In this document: positions 1 through 6,311 of the stretch, in pieces
Position numbering within the stretch: position 1 is the stretch's first letter
Layout: each line of letters starts with the position of its first letter
The notes under the pieces: generated by a model
What the model saw: the letters and a program-made list of their open reading frames with translations, nothing else
What the model was told of the DNA's origin: nothing
Database searches by the model: none
Assembly: GCA_031254835.1 (NCBI GenBank)
Contig: JAIRTQ010000042.1
Location: forward strand, 1-9,730
Direction of reading: 5' to 3'
DNA from: Puniceicoccales bacterium
GTDB lineage: Bacteria; Verrucomicrobiota; Verrucomicrobiia; Opitutales; JAIRLM01
Length of the DNA stretch: 9,730 bases
Position numbers and translations under genes: made by a program

Positions 1-474
1 TGAGAGAGTTTCGAGTGCAAGGCGGGAGTAGGCCACTTCCGGCTTGCGGAGGCCGCCGGCCGTTCCGTCCGTGGCGACGATGGCCTCCAGGAACCGGTCC
101 AGTCCCAAAATTTGGCAGATCCGCTCCGCGAAAATCCGCTGCTTGTTGGTGAAAAGGGCAAGCTTGCGGCCCTGTCGCCGCAATCCTTTCAAAATCCAAC
201 GGGCACCGGCCAGTTCTTTCAGTCCATCTTCCAGCGTCTCCGTCATGTGTTTTTGATAGAGTTCACAAAAACGGTCCACGGTCGGACCGTCCGCTCGGCT
301 AAGAACAGTCAACGCCGTATCCCGCAGCGGAGGACCGATTAGCGGGCGCAGGCATTCATCTTTCAGCGGTTCGTGGCCCATTCGTCCAAGTGCCCAATTG
401 TAGCAGCGGCAGATGGCATTGAAATGGTCCACGAGCGTGCCGTCCAAATCAAAGAAAATGGTTTTTAGCATCAT
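1..474 (-). CDS. HAD-superfamily hydrolase, phosphoglycolate phosphatase-like (3' end outside window)
   Basis: The minus-strand frame opening at 474 is free of stops to the window edge (158 codons visible). Translation begins MMLKTIFFDLDGTLVD, the HAD motif I with nucleophile Asp9 and acid/base Asp11. Motif II appears as LALFTNK (Thr), and a motif III lysine as GLRKPE near the visible end. An alpha-helical cap region lies between motifs I and II, as in the Gph/PgmB/YjjG group that hydrolyses small phosphate esters in the cytoplasm. The motif IV acidic residues would lie beyond the window. The start at 474 is chosen because TAGGG lies 7 nt upstream; ATG at 471 is the alternative. It is divergent from mlaE with a 54-bp spacer. 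The substrate cannot be told from sequence; the family is clear. Confidence 0.88.
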   Translation of the reverse strand, partial: MMLKTIFFDLDGTLVDHFNAICRCYNWALGRMGHEPLKDECLRPLIGPPLRDTALTVLSRADGPTVDRFCELYQKHMTETLEDGLKELAGARWILKGLRRQGRKLALFTNKQRIFAERICQILGLDRFLEAIVATDGTAGGLRKPEVAYSRLALETLS

Positions 475-484
475 TTTAATACCC

Positions 485-490
485 TATAAT
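485..490 (+). promoter_or_regulatory. Putative -10 box of the mla operon
   Basis: A perfect TATAAT lies 39 bp before the mlaE start, in the AT-rich spacer between the divergent HAD and mlaE genes. The -35 position (around 462-467, TTTTTA) matches TTGACA at only 3 of 6 positions. Transcription would start near 497. Three GCAAAT copies (494-499, 506-511, 512-517) lie just downstream and could be an operator or simple AT-rich sequence. Assignment rests on the hexamer and position only. Confidence 0.35.
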
Positions 491-528
491 CTTGCAAATT
501 TTGCCGCAAATGCAAATACTGTGACGCT

Positions 529-1638
529 GTGGTCGTCTCTGCGGACTTTTCCCCTCAGGCCCGGCTGGTGGCCGATGGAGAGCGCTGCCGCATCGTTCTA
601 ACAGGCGATTGGAAAGCCGGGCCGGTACCCGCCGCGCGGAAAGTTTTGCGGGAATGGGAGGGTTCTCTGTCGGCCGACGCCATAACGGTAGAAATTTCCG
701 TAGATGCTTGGGACAGCCGGCTTGCAGCTTTTCTTTTGCAATTGAAGGAAGCCCTAGCCGAAAAGGGAACTAGTCTGAATTTCTCCCAGCTGCCGAAAAA
801 CTTGAGCAAACTATTGCAATTGGCGAAGCGGGGCCAGGCGAAGGCCATTGCGGATCCCGATTTGGATCGGGAACAGTTCGGGTTTACTTCCGCTCTGCGG
901 GATCGGCTCGCATTTATCGGCGAATTGGCCCTCGAAATCGGACAGCTCTTTCGAAGAAAATTGATTCCCTACGGCGTCGGCTACGGAGCTCTCTTTCGCC
1001 AGTGCGGCGTCGAGTCGCTGCCAATCATTGCTCTTATCAGCTTTCTCACCGGGACCATTCTAGGCTTCATCGGCGCCGTCCAGCTGGCCGCCTTCGGCGC
1101 CACCATCTACGTGGCCAATTTGGTCGCCATCGCCATGGCTCGAGAAATGGCCTCCATCATGACCGGCATTGTCCTCACGGGCCGCATCGGAGCCACGTTT
1201 TCGGCCACCCTCGGCTCCATGCGCACTGGCGGCGAGATCGATGCGTTGGCCACCTTTGGCCTTTCTCCCGTTGCTTTTTTGGTCATACCGCGGGTTCTCG
1301 CCTTGGCGCTGATGGCTCCGCTGCTCTGCATTTTTTCCGTTTTCGCGGGGATCGCCGGCGGCATGGCCGTTGTCCTGCCAATGTTTCAAATTTCTGCGAC
1401 GCAATATATTAATCAGTCTTTTTCATCCGTAGAATTAGGCACTTTCTGCTTTGGCGTCGGAAAGAGCGCATTTTTTGCCATCCTGATCGCCGCCATTGCC
1501 TGCCGCAGCGGAATGGTATGCGAGCGAAGTGCCGTCGGCGTTGGTCAAGCCACGACCCGTTCCGTCGTCGCCGGCATCACGGCCATCATCGTGGCCGATG
1601 CCATCTTTGCGGTCTTGGCGGAACGGCTGCACATCTAG
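529..1638 (+). CDS. mlaE: MlaE-family ABC transporter permease with N-terminal STAS domain
   Basis: Inner-membrane permease of the Mla phospholipid transport system. Residues about 12-105 form a STAS-like (MlaB-type) domain with the VDAWDS motif (Asp62-Ser63) and the helix AAFLLQLKEAL. Residues about 150-369 form the MlaE permease with several hydrophobic helices and the family signature around 218-240 (GRIGATFSATLGSMRTGGEIDAL region), which in this family contacts the ATPase. In E. coli MlaB and MlaE are separate proteins; here they are fused, so no separate mlaB is expected. Length (369 aa) fits STAS-MlaE fusions. The only start in the open frame downstream of TAA 487-489 and near the domain is GTG 529; it has no clear Shine-Dalgarno, and GTG 568 is a possible alternative. 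First gene of a tight operon with mlaF and mlaD. Confidence 0.93.
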   Translation: MVVSADFSPQARLVADGERCRIVLTGDWKAGPVPAARKVLREWEGSLSADAITVEISVDAWDSRLAAFLLQLKEALAEKGTSLNFSQLPKNLSKLLQLAKRGQAKAIADPDLDREQFGFTSALRDRLAFIGELALEIGQLFRRKLIPYGVGYGALFRQCGVESLPIIALISFLTGTILGFIGAVQLAAFGATIYVANLVAIAMAREMASIMTGIVLTGRIGATFSATLGSMRTGGEIDALATFGLSPVAFLVIPRVLALALMAPLLCIFSVFAGIAGGMAVVLPMFQISATQYINQSFSSVELGTFCFGVGKSAFFAILIAAIACRSGMVCERSAVGVGQATTRSVVAGITAIIVADAIFAVLAERLHI

Positions 1639-1642
1639 GGCC

Positions 1643-2452
1643 ATGGAAACGGAGCGACAGGTTCAGCCGGTTCTGACGGTGACGGAGTTGGCCATCCGGC
1701 GCGGGAACCGTTCCCTGCTAGAGGGAGTTAGTTTTTCCGTGGCTCAGGGAGAGATTTTTTCCATCATCGGGGCGAGCGGCTGCGGAAAGAGCTCTCTGCT
1801 GCGGATCCTTTTGGGTTTGGACCTGCCCGCCTCCGGCACAGTCCGGCTCTGTGGGGTGGATCCGGCGAAATTGCTACGGCAGGGCGGAGTTGCCGTGCCC
1901 CACAGCTATGGAGTTCTATTCCAAGAGGGCGCCCTTTGGACCTCTATGTCGCTGCTAGAGAATGTCTCCCTCCCAATTCGCAACTATCACAGGGAATTCA
2001 GCGACGAGGAAATTACCGATCTGGCCATCTTCAAATTGGCCCTCGTCGGACTGGGTGGCTTTGAAAATTTTTATCCCAACCAAATTTCCGGAGGCATGGC
2101 TCGGAGGGCTGCCATTGCCCGCGCCATTGCTCTGGATCCGCCTGTGCTTTTCCTCGATGAGCCCTCGGCCGGCCTAGATCCCGTCACCGCCCGTCAGCTG
2201 GACGAACTCATTTTGCAACTCCGATCCTGTCATGGGACTGCCGTCGTGCTGATTACTCACGATTTAAGTAGCATCCGGCGCATTTCGGACCGCGCGGCTT
2301 TCTTGGACCAGGAAAGCCGATCCCTGCTGGAAATCGCTCCACCGGCGGAGATGGCGGAAAGGTCCCCCCATCGGCCAGTACGAGACTTTTTTGGGGACCG
2401 GCTAGGAAATTGGCCGAAGAAAAAAGCGATCCTACAGAGGGTCACGCCGTGA
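1643..2452 (+). CDS. mlaF: MlaF-type ABC transporter ATP-binding protein
   Basis: Cytoplasmic ATPase of the Mla phospholipid transporter, 269 aa. All nucleotide-binding motifs are present: Walker A GASGCGKSS (43-51), Q-loop Gln94 in FQEGALW, signature ISGGM (148-152) followed by ARRAAIARA, Walker B VLFLDEP (168-174), D-loop SAGLDP and H-loop His206 (ITHD). The ISGGM signature rather than LSGGQ, and FQEGALW, are typical of MlaF-like ATPases. The ATG at 1643 is preferred: it lies 4 bp after the mlaE stop and gives the normal N-terminus (TVTELAIRRGNRSLLEGVS). The frame is open further upstream only because it overlaps mlaE. AGGG just before the start is a weak ribosome site; translation is probably coupled to mlaE. 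Confidence 0.94.
   Translation: METERQVQPVLTVTELAIRRGNRSLLEGVSFSVAQGEIFSIIGASGCGKSSLLRILLGLDLPASGTVRLCGVDPAKLLRQGGVAVPHSYGVLFQEGALWTSMSLLENVSLPIRNYHREFSDEEITDLAIFKLALVGLGGFENFYPNQISGGMARRAAIARAIALDPPVLFLDEPSAGLDPVTARQLDELILQLRSCHGTAVVLITHDLSSIRRISDRAAFLDQESRSLLEIAPPAEMAERSPHRPVRDFFGDRLGNWPKKKAILQRVTP
2436..2441 (+). promoter_or_regulatory. Ribosome binding site of mlaD
   Basis: AGAGGG lies inside the mlaF 3' end, 7 nt before GTG 2449. It decides the mlaD start: the frame is also open from TTG 2410, but that codon lies inside mlaF and lacks such a site. Confidence 0.6.
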
Positions 2453-3477
2453 AACTGAAGGATCCCACTTACGTTGGCATCTTTGTAATCGGTGCCGTGT
2501 TGGCCTTTATCGCCTCCGTCCTTTTCTTTACGGAGGGACCCATCTTCGGCAGCCACGAGCACGCGTTCGTTCTCTATTTCAACGAGTCCGTCAACGGCCT
2601 GGAGGTGGGAGCGCCGGTGAAGCTGCAGGGAGTGCGTATCGGGCAGGTAAAGAAAGTGGTAGCCCGCTTTGACTCCGCCCGAAGGAGCGTACAGGTGCCG
2701 GTAACAATCATCTTAGACGATGCCTGTTGGCGGGCAGGCCGACGGGAGCGACTTCGGCTGGCGGATGATCGGCAAGAGAAATTCTCAAGTGCGCAGGAAA
2801 AAGAAGGTGCTCCTGCCCGCTCCGAGTTCAGTCGCTCTCCCCTCATCATCGGCATGGTGGGCTCTCTCCGGATGGAAAGTTTTGTCACCGGCAAACTCTT
2901 CGTAGAATTGGAGTACGCGCCCACCTCGGCGGGCGATTATTTGCGGCCCGATGCGGACGGAATGCCAAAAATTCCCACCCGACCCAGCGATTTGGAAAGT
3001 CTTAGCGACCAGCTCAGCACAGTCGCCGAAAACGTGAGCCGTATCAACTTTTCCGCCATCGGAAACGCCGCCGAACGCATTCTACAGTCGTTGGCCGCCG
3101 TCGATTGGGCCAGCCTATCCCGGTCCCTTGTCAGCCTATTTTACTCCGTAGCGAACGTGACGAATAGCGAAGATACCCGCCGCATCATACACTCCTTTGC
3201 CGAACTATGTCAAAATCTGGCCGAATTGTCCACGACGATCAGCGGGGAGCTGCAATCCGCTCTGCCTGTCCTCCGCAGCTCTCTTGCAGATATTTCTCAC
3301 AGCGTCGAAGGTCTTTCCGGGTTCCTTCGCCCCAATTCGCCCTTTGCCGTTTCCGCAGAGCGGCTCCTTCGCAATGTGAACGCGGCCGCACAGGCCATCG
3401 GCTTGTTTTTTGAATTTCTAGAAGAAAATCCGCGGTCGCTCATCTTCGGTCGCCCCAAGGACGATTTATCCCAATGA
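2449..3477 (+). CDS. mlaD: MlaD-family MCE domain protein (phospholipid-binding, membrane-anchored)
   Basis: Periplasmic substrate-binding subunit of the Mla transporter, 342 aa. Residues about 8-29 form the membrane anchor (YVGIFVIGAVLAFIASVLFF). The MCE domain follows at about 38-158, with FNESVNGLEVGAPVKLQGVR-type sequence (the classic GL..GA.V...G..IG motif) and closing strand LFVELEY. A hydrophilic Arg/Glu-rich stretch of roughly 30-40 residues (92-131) sits within the domain. The C-terminal half is helical (LESLSDQLSTVAENVSRI onward) and ends in FLEENPRSLIFGR, frequent at the end of MCE proteins. The start GTG 2449 overlaps the mlaF stop as GTGA and has AGAGGG 7 nt upstream, so translation is likely coupled. 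No mlaC-like periplasmic shuttle gene follows in the window. Confidence 0.92.
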   Translation: MKLKDPTYVGIFVIGAVLAFIASVLFFTEGPIFGSHEHAFVLYFNESVNGLEVGAPVKLQGVRIGQVKKVVARFDSARRSVQVPVTIILDDACWRAGRRERLRLADDRQEKFSSAQEKEGAPARSEFSRSPLIIGMVGSLRMESFVTGKLFVELEYAPTSAGDYLRPDADGMPKIPTRPSDLESLSDQLSTVAENVSRINFSAIGNAAERILQSLAAVDWASLSRSLVSLFYSVANVTNSEDTRRIIHSFAELCQNLAELSTTISGELQSALPVLRSSLADISHSVEGLSGFLRPNSPFAVSAERLLRNVNAAAQAIGLFFEFLEENPRSLIFGRPKDDLSQ

Positions 3478-3599
3478 GTTGCGCCGTCCGGCTTAGATTT
3501 TTTGGGTCAGAGTCTCTGCGGTCAAAAGTCCTGTTTCGGAAGCCGATGGAAATAGTGTTGTCCTATGCCGGCAAGTTGCCACAGAATCTCCAGGGGTAA
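3474..3599 (+). CDS. Possible 41-aa small ORF between mlaD and ompH
   Basis: ATG at 3474 overlaps the mlaD stop as ATGA, the frame stays open for 41 codons, and it ends with TAA 6 nt before the ompH start. The translation starts MSCAVRLRFFGSESL and ends YAGKLPQNLQG: basic in the first half, no signal peptide, no recognised domain. Position and overlap would suit a translationally coupled small protein or a leader that carries ribosomes towards ompH. No Shine-Dalgarno is visible before it, and a 41-codon open frame can occur by chance in GC-rich DNA. Function unknown; existence uncertain. Confidence 0.28.
   Translation: MSCAVRLRFFGSESLRSKVLFRKPMEIVLSYAGKLPQNLQG
3592..3596 (+). promoter_or_regulatory. 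Ribosome binding site of ompH
   Basis: AGGGG lies 9 nt before ATG 3606. It is one of the clearer Shine-Dalgarno sites in the window and fixes the ompH start. Confidence 0.65.
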
Positions 3600-3605
3600 C
3601 AGACG

Positions 3606-4166
3606 ATGAGAAAAATTCTACTTACGATTGCAGCGATTTGCGGGGGAGCGGCCGTGGCGGCCTTCGGCCAGTCTAGTCCGCCCTTCAGCGCCGTGACTGT
3701 GGATGTGGCAAAGGTTTATGCCGACTATCAGCGGGCGGAGCGCTCCAAGGAGCAATTTCAGCAGGCCGTGGAACGGGCGCAGACGGAGATGCGTAGCATG
3801 CTGGACGAAGGCGTTACGCTCGCCAAGGAGCTACAGGACATCGAGGAGCGCATGGATAATCCAGCTCTGAGCGAAACGGCCCGAGAAAAATTGCGCAAGA
3901 AGGGAGAGGAAAAGGCGGATGAAGTTCGCAAAAAGGAAATCGAGGTGAATGCCTTCCGTCAGCAGATGGACCGAGAATTGATGGAGCGGCGCGAAGAGTT
4001 TGTTGGCAAGCACATCGAAGAAATCCGCCAGGCAGCGGAAAAAATTGCCAAAAAGAAAAAAGTACAGGTGGCTTTTAACATCTCCTCCGGGGCCATCCTC
4101 TACGCCGCCCCCGCCATGGACATCACGGACGAGGTCGTTGACTACCTCAACGATGACGACGACTAG
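3606..4166 (+). CDS. OmpH/Skp-family periplasmic chaperone
   Basis: Predicted periplasmic chaperone of the OmpH (Skp, HlpA) family that holds unfolded outer-membrane proteins on the way to the Bam complex. Residues 1-21 form a signal peptide (MRKILLTIAAICGGAAVAAFG; Cys12 does not sit in a lipobox). The start of the mature protein, AVTVDVAKVYADYQRAERSK, is the usual OmpH opening strand and helix. A long charged coiled coil follows at about 40-150 (many Glu/Lys/Arg, KEQFQQAVERAQTEM to KIAKKKK), and the end VQVAFNISSGAILYAAPAMDITDEVV closes the body domain with the typical D-ITDEV motif. It ends in five Asp residues, an unusually acidic tail. At 186 aa the length is normal. It lies downstream of the mla genes on the same strand; whether they share a transcript is unclear. 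Confidence 0.9.
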   Translation: MRKILLTIAAICGGAAVAAFGQSSPPFSAVTVDVAKVYADYQRAERSKEQFQQAVERAQTEMRSMLDEGVTLAKELQDIEERMDNPALSETAREKLRKKGEEKADEVRKKEIEVNAFRQQMDRELMERREEFVGKHIEEIRQAAEKIAKKKKVQVAFNISSGAILYAAPAMDITDEVVDYLNDDDD

Positions 4167-4172
4167 AATTTC

Positions 4173-4200
4173 GCTCCGCGCGAGCTCAGCTCGCGCGAGC
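4173..4200. terminator. GC-rich hairpin between convergent ompH and birA
   Basis: A perfect 9-bp stem, CGCGCGAGC (4177-4185) with GCTCGCGCG (4189-4197) and loop TCA, begins 10 nt after the ompH stop. With C4177 bulged, the stem can instead extend outward by GCTC (4173-4176) with GAGC (4197-4200). Placement between convergent genes suits a bidirectional terminator, but there is no T-run on either strand, so Rho-dependent or purely structural roles (3'-end protection) are equally possible. Confidence 0.45.
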
Positions 4201-4271
4201 CCTGCTCACATCGCCGCCGCAAGACGGACACAGTGGGTCCGGAGTTCCTCTATTCTCGGCACCGCACCTAA

Positions 4272-4877
4272 CTATTTTGCCGGGCCGGACGAAGTTCTTA
4301 GTTCGGGAAGAAATTCCGCTACGGCCAGGCAGAGTAGAAAAACGGCTTCTTTCCACTCCAACGTCCTCGACGCATCAATGGATCCTACCGGCTGGGCACA
4401 GTGACTCTGGAGCTCGTCGTCATGAACCAGATTCATGCCGATGCCTACAATCATTTTGTCCTCGGCGCCAATACTCTCCACAAGTACGCCGCCCACCTTT
4501 TTCTCCTCCAGTGCCAAATCATTGGGAGGAACCGACATCAACGGAACGGAAAACTTTTCTCGAAAATGTTTTGCAATTCGCTGGGTCAGCCGAAAGGCGA
4601 AGGCGGCCCGATCGCAGTCGGGCCGCACGCAGTCGATCGCAAGGGAGAGGTAGATATTTCCTTCCTTCTCGCCGATCCACCTTCGCCCGCAGCGGCCTCT
4701 ACCGGCGCTTTGCCGGCCTGCCAAGACAATGGCCGGCCGACCTTCCGCCTCCACAAGTGTCCGCGCAACGTCTTGCGTGCTGGCAACTTCTTCAAGGAAG
4801 CGAAAGTTGAAAATTTTTAGTAGGCCATTCGCTTGAAGTGTCGCTTCCAAACTCTTTGGCACACTCACCGTATCCAT
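4272..4877 (-). CDS. birA: Biotin--[acetyl-CoA-carboxylase] ligase (BirA catalytic domain only)
   Basis: Attaches biotin to the carrier subunit of acetyl-CoA carboxylase through biotinyl-AMP, in the cytoplasm. Seen: biotin/ATP site STQ (33-35), Gln56 and GRGRCGRRW (59-67), strand NIYLSLA, PND (118-120), catalytic-type Lys127 in KKVGGVLVES, and VGIGMN (144-149). There is no N-terminal DNA-binding helix-turn-helix, so it is a group I, non-repressor ligase. It is short (201 aa): the C-terminal SH3-like domain of longer enzymes is missing, and the usual KW before PND reads VP here. ATG 4877 is chosen; TTG 4883 in frame is the alternative. It converges with ompH and diverges from the TPR gene with only a 28-bp spacer. 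Confidence 0.85.
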   Translation of the reverse strand: MDTVSVPKSLEATLQANGLLKIFNFRFLEEVASTQDVARTLVEAEGRPAIVLAGRQSAGRGRCGRRWIGEKEGNIYLSLAIDCVRPDCDRAAFAFRLTQRIAKHFREKFSVPLMSVPPNDLALEEKKVGGVLVESIGAEDKMIVGIGMNLVHDDELQSHCAQPVGSIDASRTLEWKEAVFLLCLAVAEFLPELRTSSGPAK

Positions 4878-4905
4878 TGACAACGCCTAGTCGGTTGGCA
4901 TCTTG

Positions 4906-5520
4906 ATGGCCATGGCAATGAAAAATGGTGCCCCGCGGCCTGTTTTCTATGATCGGCTGCTGCTCTTTTTCTCCCGCAATGGCCGTTCTATTTCCATCGG
5001 TCTGCTCCTGCTTATTTTTGTGGCACTGACATTCGGCTGCCGCGCCGTTTTTCGCCACTTCCACCTTGCCCGTGCACAGAACCATTTCGCCGCCACACAA
5101 AACGATTCCGGCGAACTGGCCGCTTTTGCGGATCGCTTTGGAGATCTGCCGCTCGGTGCCCTCGCTTCCTACGGTACTGCCGCTAGCGCCATGGGTCGCG
5201 GCGATTTCGCGGCCGCGACGATCTCCTACGGCCGCTGCAAGGCGCTGGCGTCTGCCAGGCTCGACGGCTTCGCCGCCCTTGCCGGCGCTCTCGCCCTTGC
5301 CCGTTCCGGCGAACTGCAAGAATCTACAAAACGGTTGACGGCTGTCGCGTTAGATGGGGCGCAGCCTTCCATCGTCCGTGCCGGCGCCCGCTACTTTCAG
5401 GCGCTATTGGCACGAGAAGCGGGGCAGATGGCCCTAGCCTGTGAAGCGCTGGAAGCCCTATCGCAGCTGCCGGAGCGTGGCGATTGGGAAAAAAAAGCAG
5501 CCGTCCTTTCGCTGCCCTGA
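4906..5520 (+). CDS. Membrane-anchored YfgM/TPR-like protein
   Basis: Predicted single-pass inner-membrane protein, about 204 aa. A short cytoplasmic N-terminus (FYDRLLLFFSRNGRS) is followed by a transmembrane helix at about 29-50 (ISIGLLLLIFVALTFGCRAV), then a helical Ala/Leu-rich region with TPR-like helix pairs (FADRFGDLPLGALASYGTA, GDFAAATISYGRCKAL, YFQALLAREAGQMALACEAL). The layout matches the TPR_21/YfgM family, which in E. coli associates with PpiD and the Sec translocon; the assignment is by pattern only. The start is uncertain: TTG 4903 and ATG 4906, 4912 and 4918 are all in frame and none has a clear ribosome site. A perfect TTGACA at 4877-4882 lacks a good -10 partner. The yraN start follows 10 bp after its stop. 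Confidence 0.6.
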   Translation: MAMAMKNGAPRPVFYDRLLLFFSRNGRSISIGLLLLIFVALTFGCRAVFRHFHLARAQNHFAATQNDSGELAAFADRFGDLPLGALASYGTAASAMGRGDFAAATISYGRCKALASARLDGFAALAGALALARSGELQESTKRLTAVALDGAQPSIVRAGARYFQALLAREAGQMALACEALEALSQLPERGDWEKKAAVLSLP

Positions 5521-5530
5521 GCTTCCTTCC

Positions 5531-5920
5531 GTGGCTAGCCGGTCGATGGAGCGTGGCCGTTGGGGAGAGTCGGTCGCTGCCCGTTTTCTCAGACGGAATG
5601 GCTATAAAATCCTCCAACGCAACTGGCGTAACGGCTACTGGGAGATCGATTTGGTCGCTCGAGACAGCGACGTGCTCGTCTTCGTAGAGGTAAAAACTCG
5701 TCGGATGGGCGACACCATTGGGGGCTATGGAGCGGCCGTGGCACCGGCCAAGCGCCGTTCTCTGCGGAACGCCATCGATGCCTATCTGCGCAGCCTCGGC
5801 GGCGAAATCCCCTGTTGGCGTTTCGATGTGGTGGAAATTTTCACGCCAGCCCGCAGCCGCTCGGCAGAACAAATCTTCCACTTTGAAGGGGTTTCCCTCG
5901 ATGGCCCGTGTCTGGCTTGA
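5531..5920 (+). CDS. YraN family (UPF0102) nuclease-fold protein
   Basis: A member of the UPF0102/YraN family, with a PD-(D/E)XK nuclease fold and no well-established substrate. From GTG 5531 it is 129 aa, close to the usual 115-130. Seen: RGRWGESVAARFLRRNGY (conserved Gly-Glu13 and helix), EIDLVARD with Asp40, and FVEVKTRR with Glu53 and Lys55, i.e. the expected D...ExK catalytic set, followed by the R/G-rich loop and AKRRSLRNAIDAYL helix. The frame is open from 5441, but that part overlaps the preceding gene and looks like shadow. ATG 5546 is an alternative start that would leave only three residues before the conserved glycine. No Shine-Dalgarno is seen; it probably depends on the upstream TPR gene. 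Confidence 0.85.
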   Translation: MASRSMERGRWGESVAARFLRRNGYKILQRNWRNGYWEIDLVARDSDVLVFVEVKTRRMGDTIGGYGAAVAPAKRRSLRNAIDAYLRSLGGEIPCWRFDVVEIFTPARSRSAEQIFHFEGVSLDGPCLA

Positions 5921-5961
5921 TCGGCTGGCAGAGGGCCTTTCATCGCCCAGGCGTACACTGC

Positions 5962-5986
5962 GGCCATGCGTAAAAAGACCATGGCC
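5962..5986. repeat. Inverted repeat downstream of yraN
   Basis: GGCCATG (5962-5968) and CATGGCC (5980-5986) can form a 7-bp stem with an 11-nt loop. It lies in the 130-bp gap between the ends of yraN (+) and the small minus-strand ORF at 6051. It has no T-run after the stem on either strand, so a terminator role is only a possibility. Nothing else is recognised in 5921-6050. Confidence 0.25.
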
Positions 5987-6050
5987 ACATGTATGACCCC
6001 CTGAGCATGCGTAGATCCCTCGAGTCAAATTTCAAACGTGCGGTAACGAA

Positions 6051-6311
6051 CTACGGCTGCAGCTCGTACTTATCGCAGCATTCACCCCCGGCGGCCCAGC
6101 ACGATCTGGCGCTCTCTATGACAATGGTTACGCCGGAAGACACGAGGATGATCACTATGGCTTGCATAATGTCCACGTTGTCTGCGCCTCTCCTATACTT
6201 GTCCGCGTCAAAGCACCCGCCTATGAGCGCGACAACACCTCCGATGGCAGCAGAGATATGGCCCCAGGTTTGCACGCCGCAGTCACACGCCTTACAAATA
6301 AATCTCCCCAT
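6051..6311 (-). CDS. Small Cys-rich membrane protein, unknown
   Basis: An 86-aa minus-strand ORF. The N-terminus has a Cys cluster (MGRFICKACDCGVQTW, a CxxCxC pattern), then a hydrophobic segment HISAAIGGVVALIGGCF, a short polar loop (DADKYRRGADNVD), a second strongly hydrophobic segment IMQAIVIILVSSGVTIVIES, and a Cys-containing tail SCWAAGGECCDKYELQP. Eight or so cysteines in so short a protein are unusual. I do not recognise the family. The plus-strand frame across the same DNA is rich in Pro/Ser/Thr/His and has no domain, which favours the minus strand. ATG 6311 overlaps the end of the next upstream minus ORF by 20 bp; the frame is open further up to 6422, but that part looks like shadow. 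No good ribosome site is visible. Confidence 0.42.
   Translation of the reverse strand: MGRFICKACDCGVQTWGHISAAIGGVVALIGGCFDADKYRRGADNVDIMQAIVIILVSSGVTIVIESARSCWAAGGECCDKYELQP

Noticed and set aside
1496..1642. Extended start of mlaF
   Set aside because: It overlaps the mlaE 3' end out of frame and adds a Ser/Pro-rich stretch unlike MlaF N-termini; ATG 1643 fits the family.
2410..2448. TTG 2410 as mlaD start
   Set aside because: It lies inside mlaF without a ribosome site; GTG 2449 has AGAGGG and a GTGA overlap.
4277..4820. Plus-strand open frames of 139-177 codons across birA
   Set aside because: They are antisense shadows of a clear biotin ligase; Arg/Pro/Ser-rich with no domain.
5965..6003. 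Twelve-codon ORF MRKKTMATCMTP
   Set aside because: Too short and without a ribosome site; it lies in the yraN downstream inverted repeat.
5324..6028. 234-codon minus-strand frame across yraN and the TPR gene end
   Set aside because: It is antisense to a recognisable YraN protein and shows no family motif.
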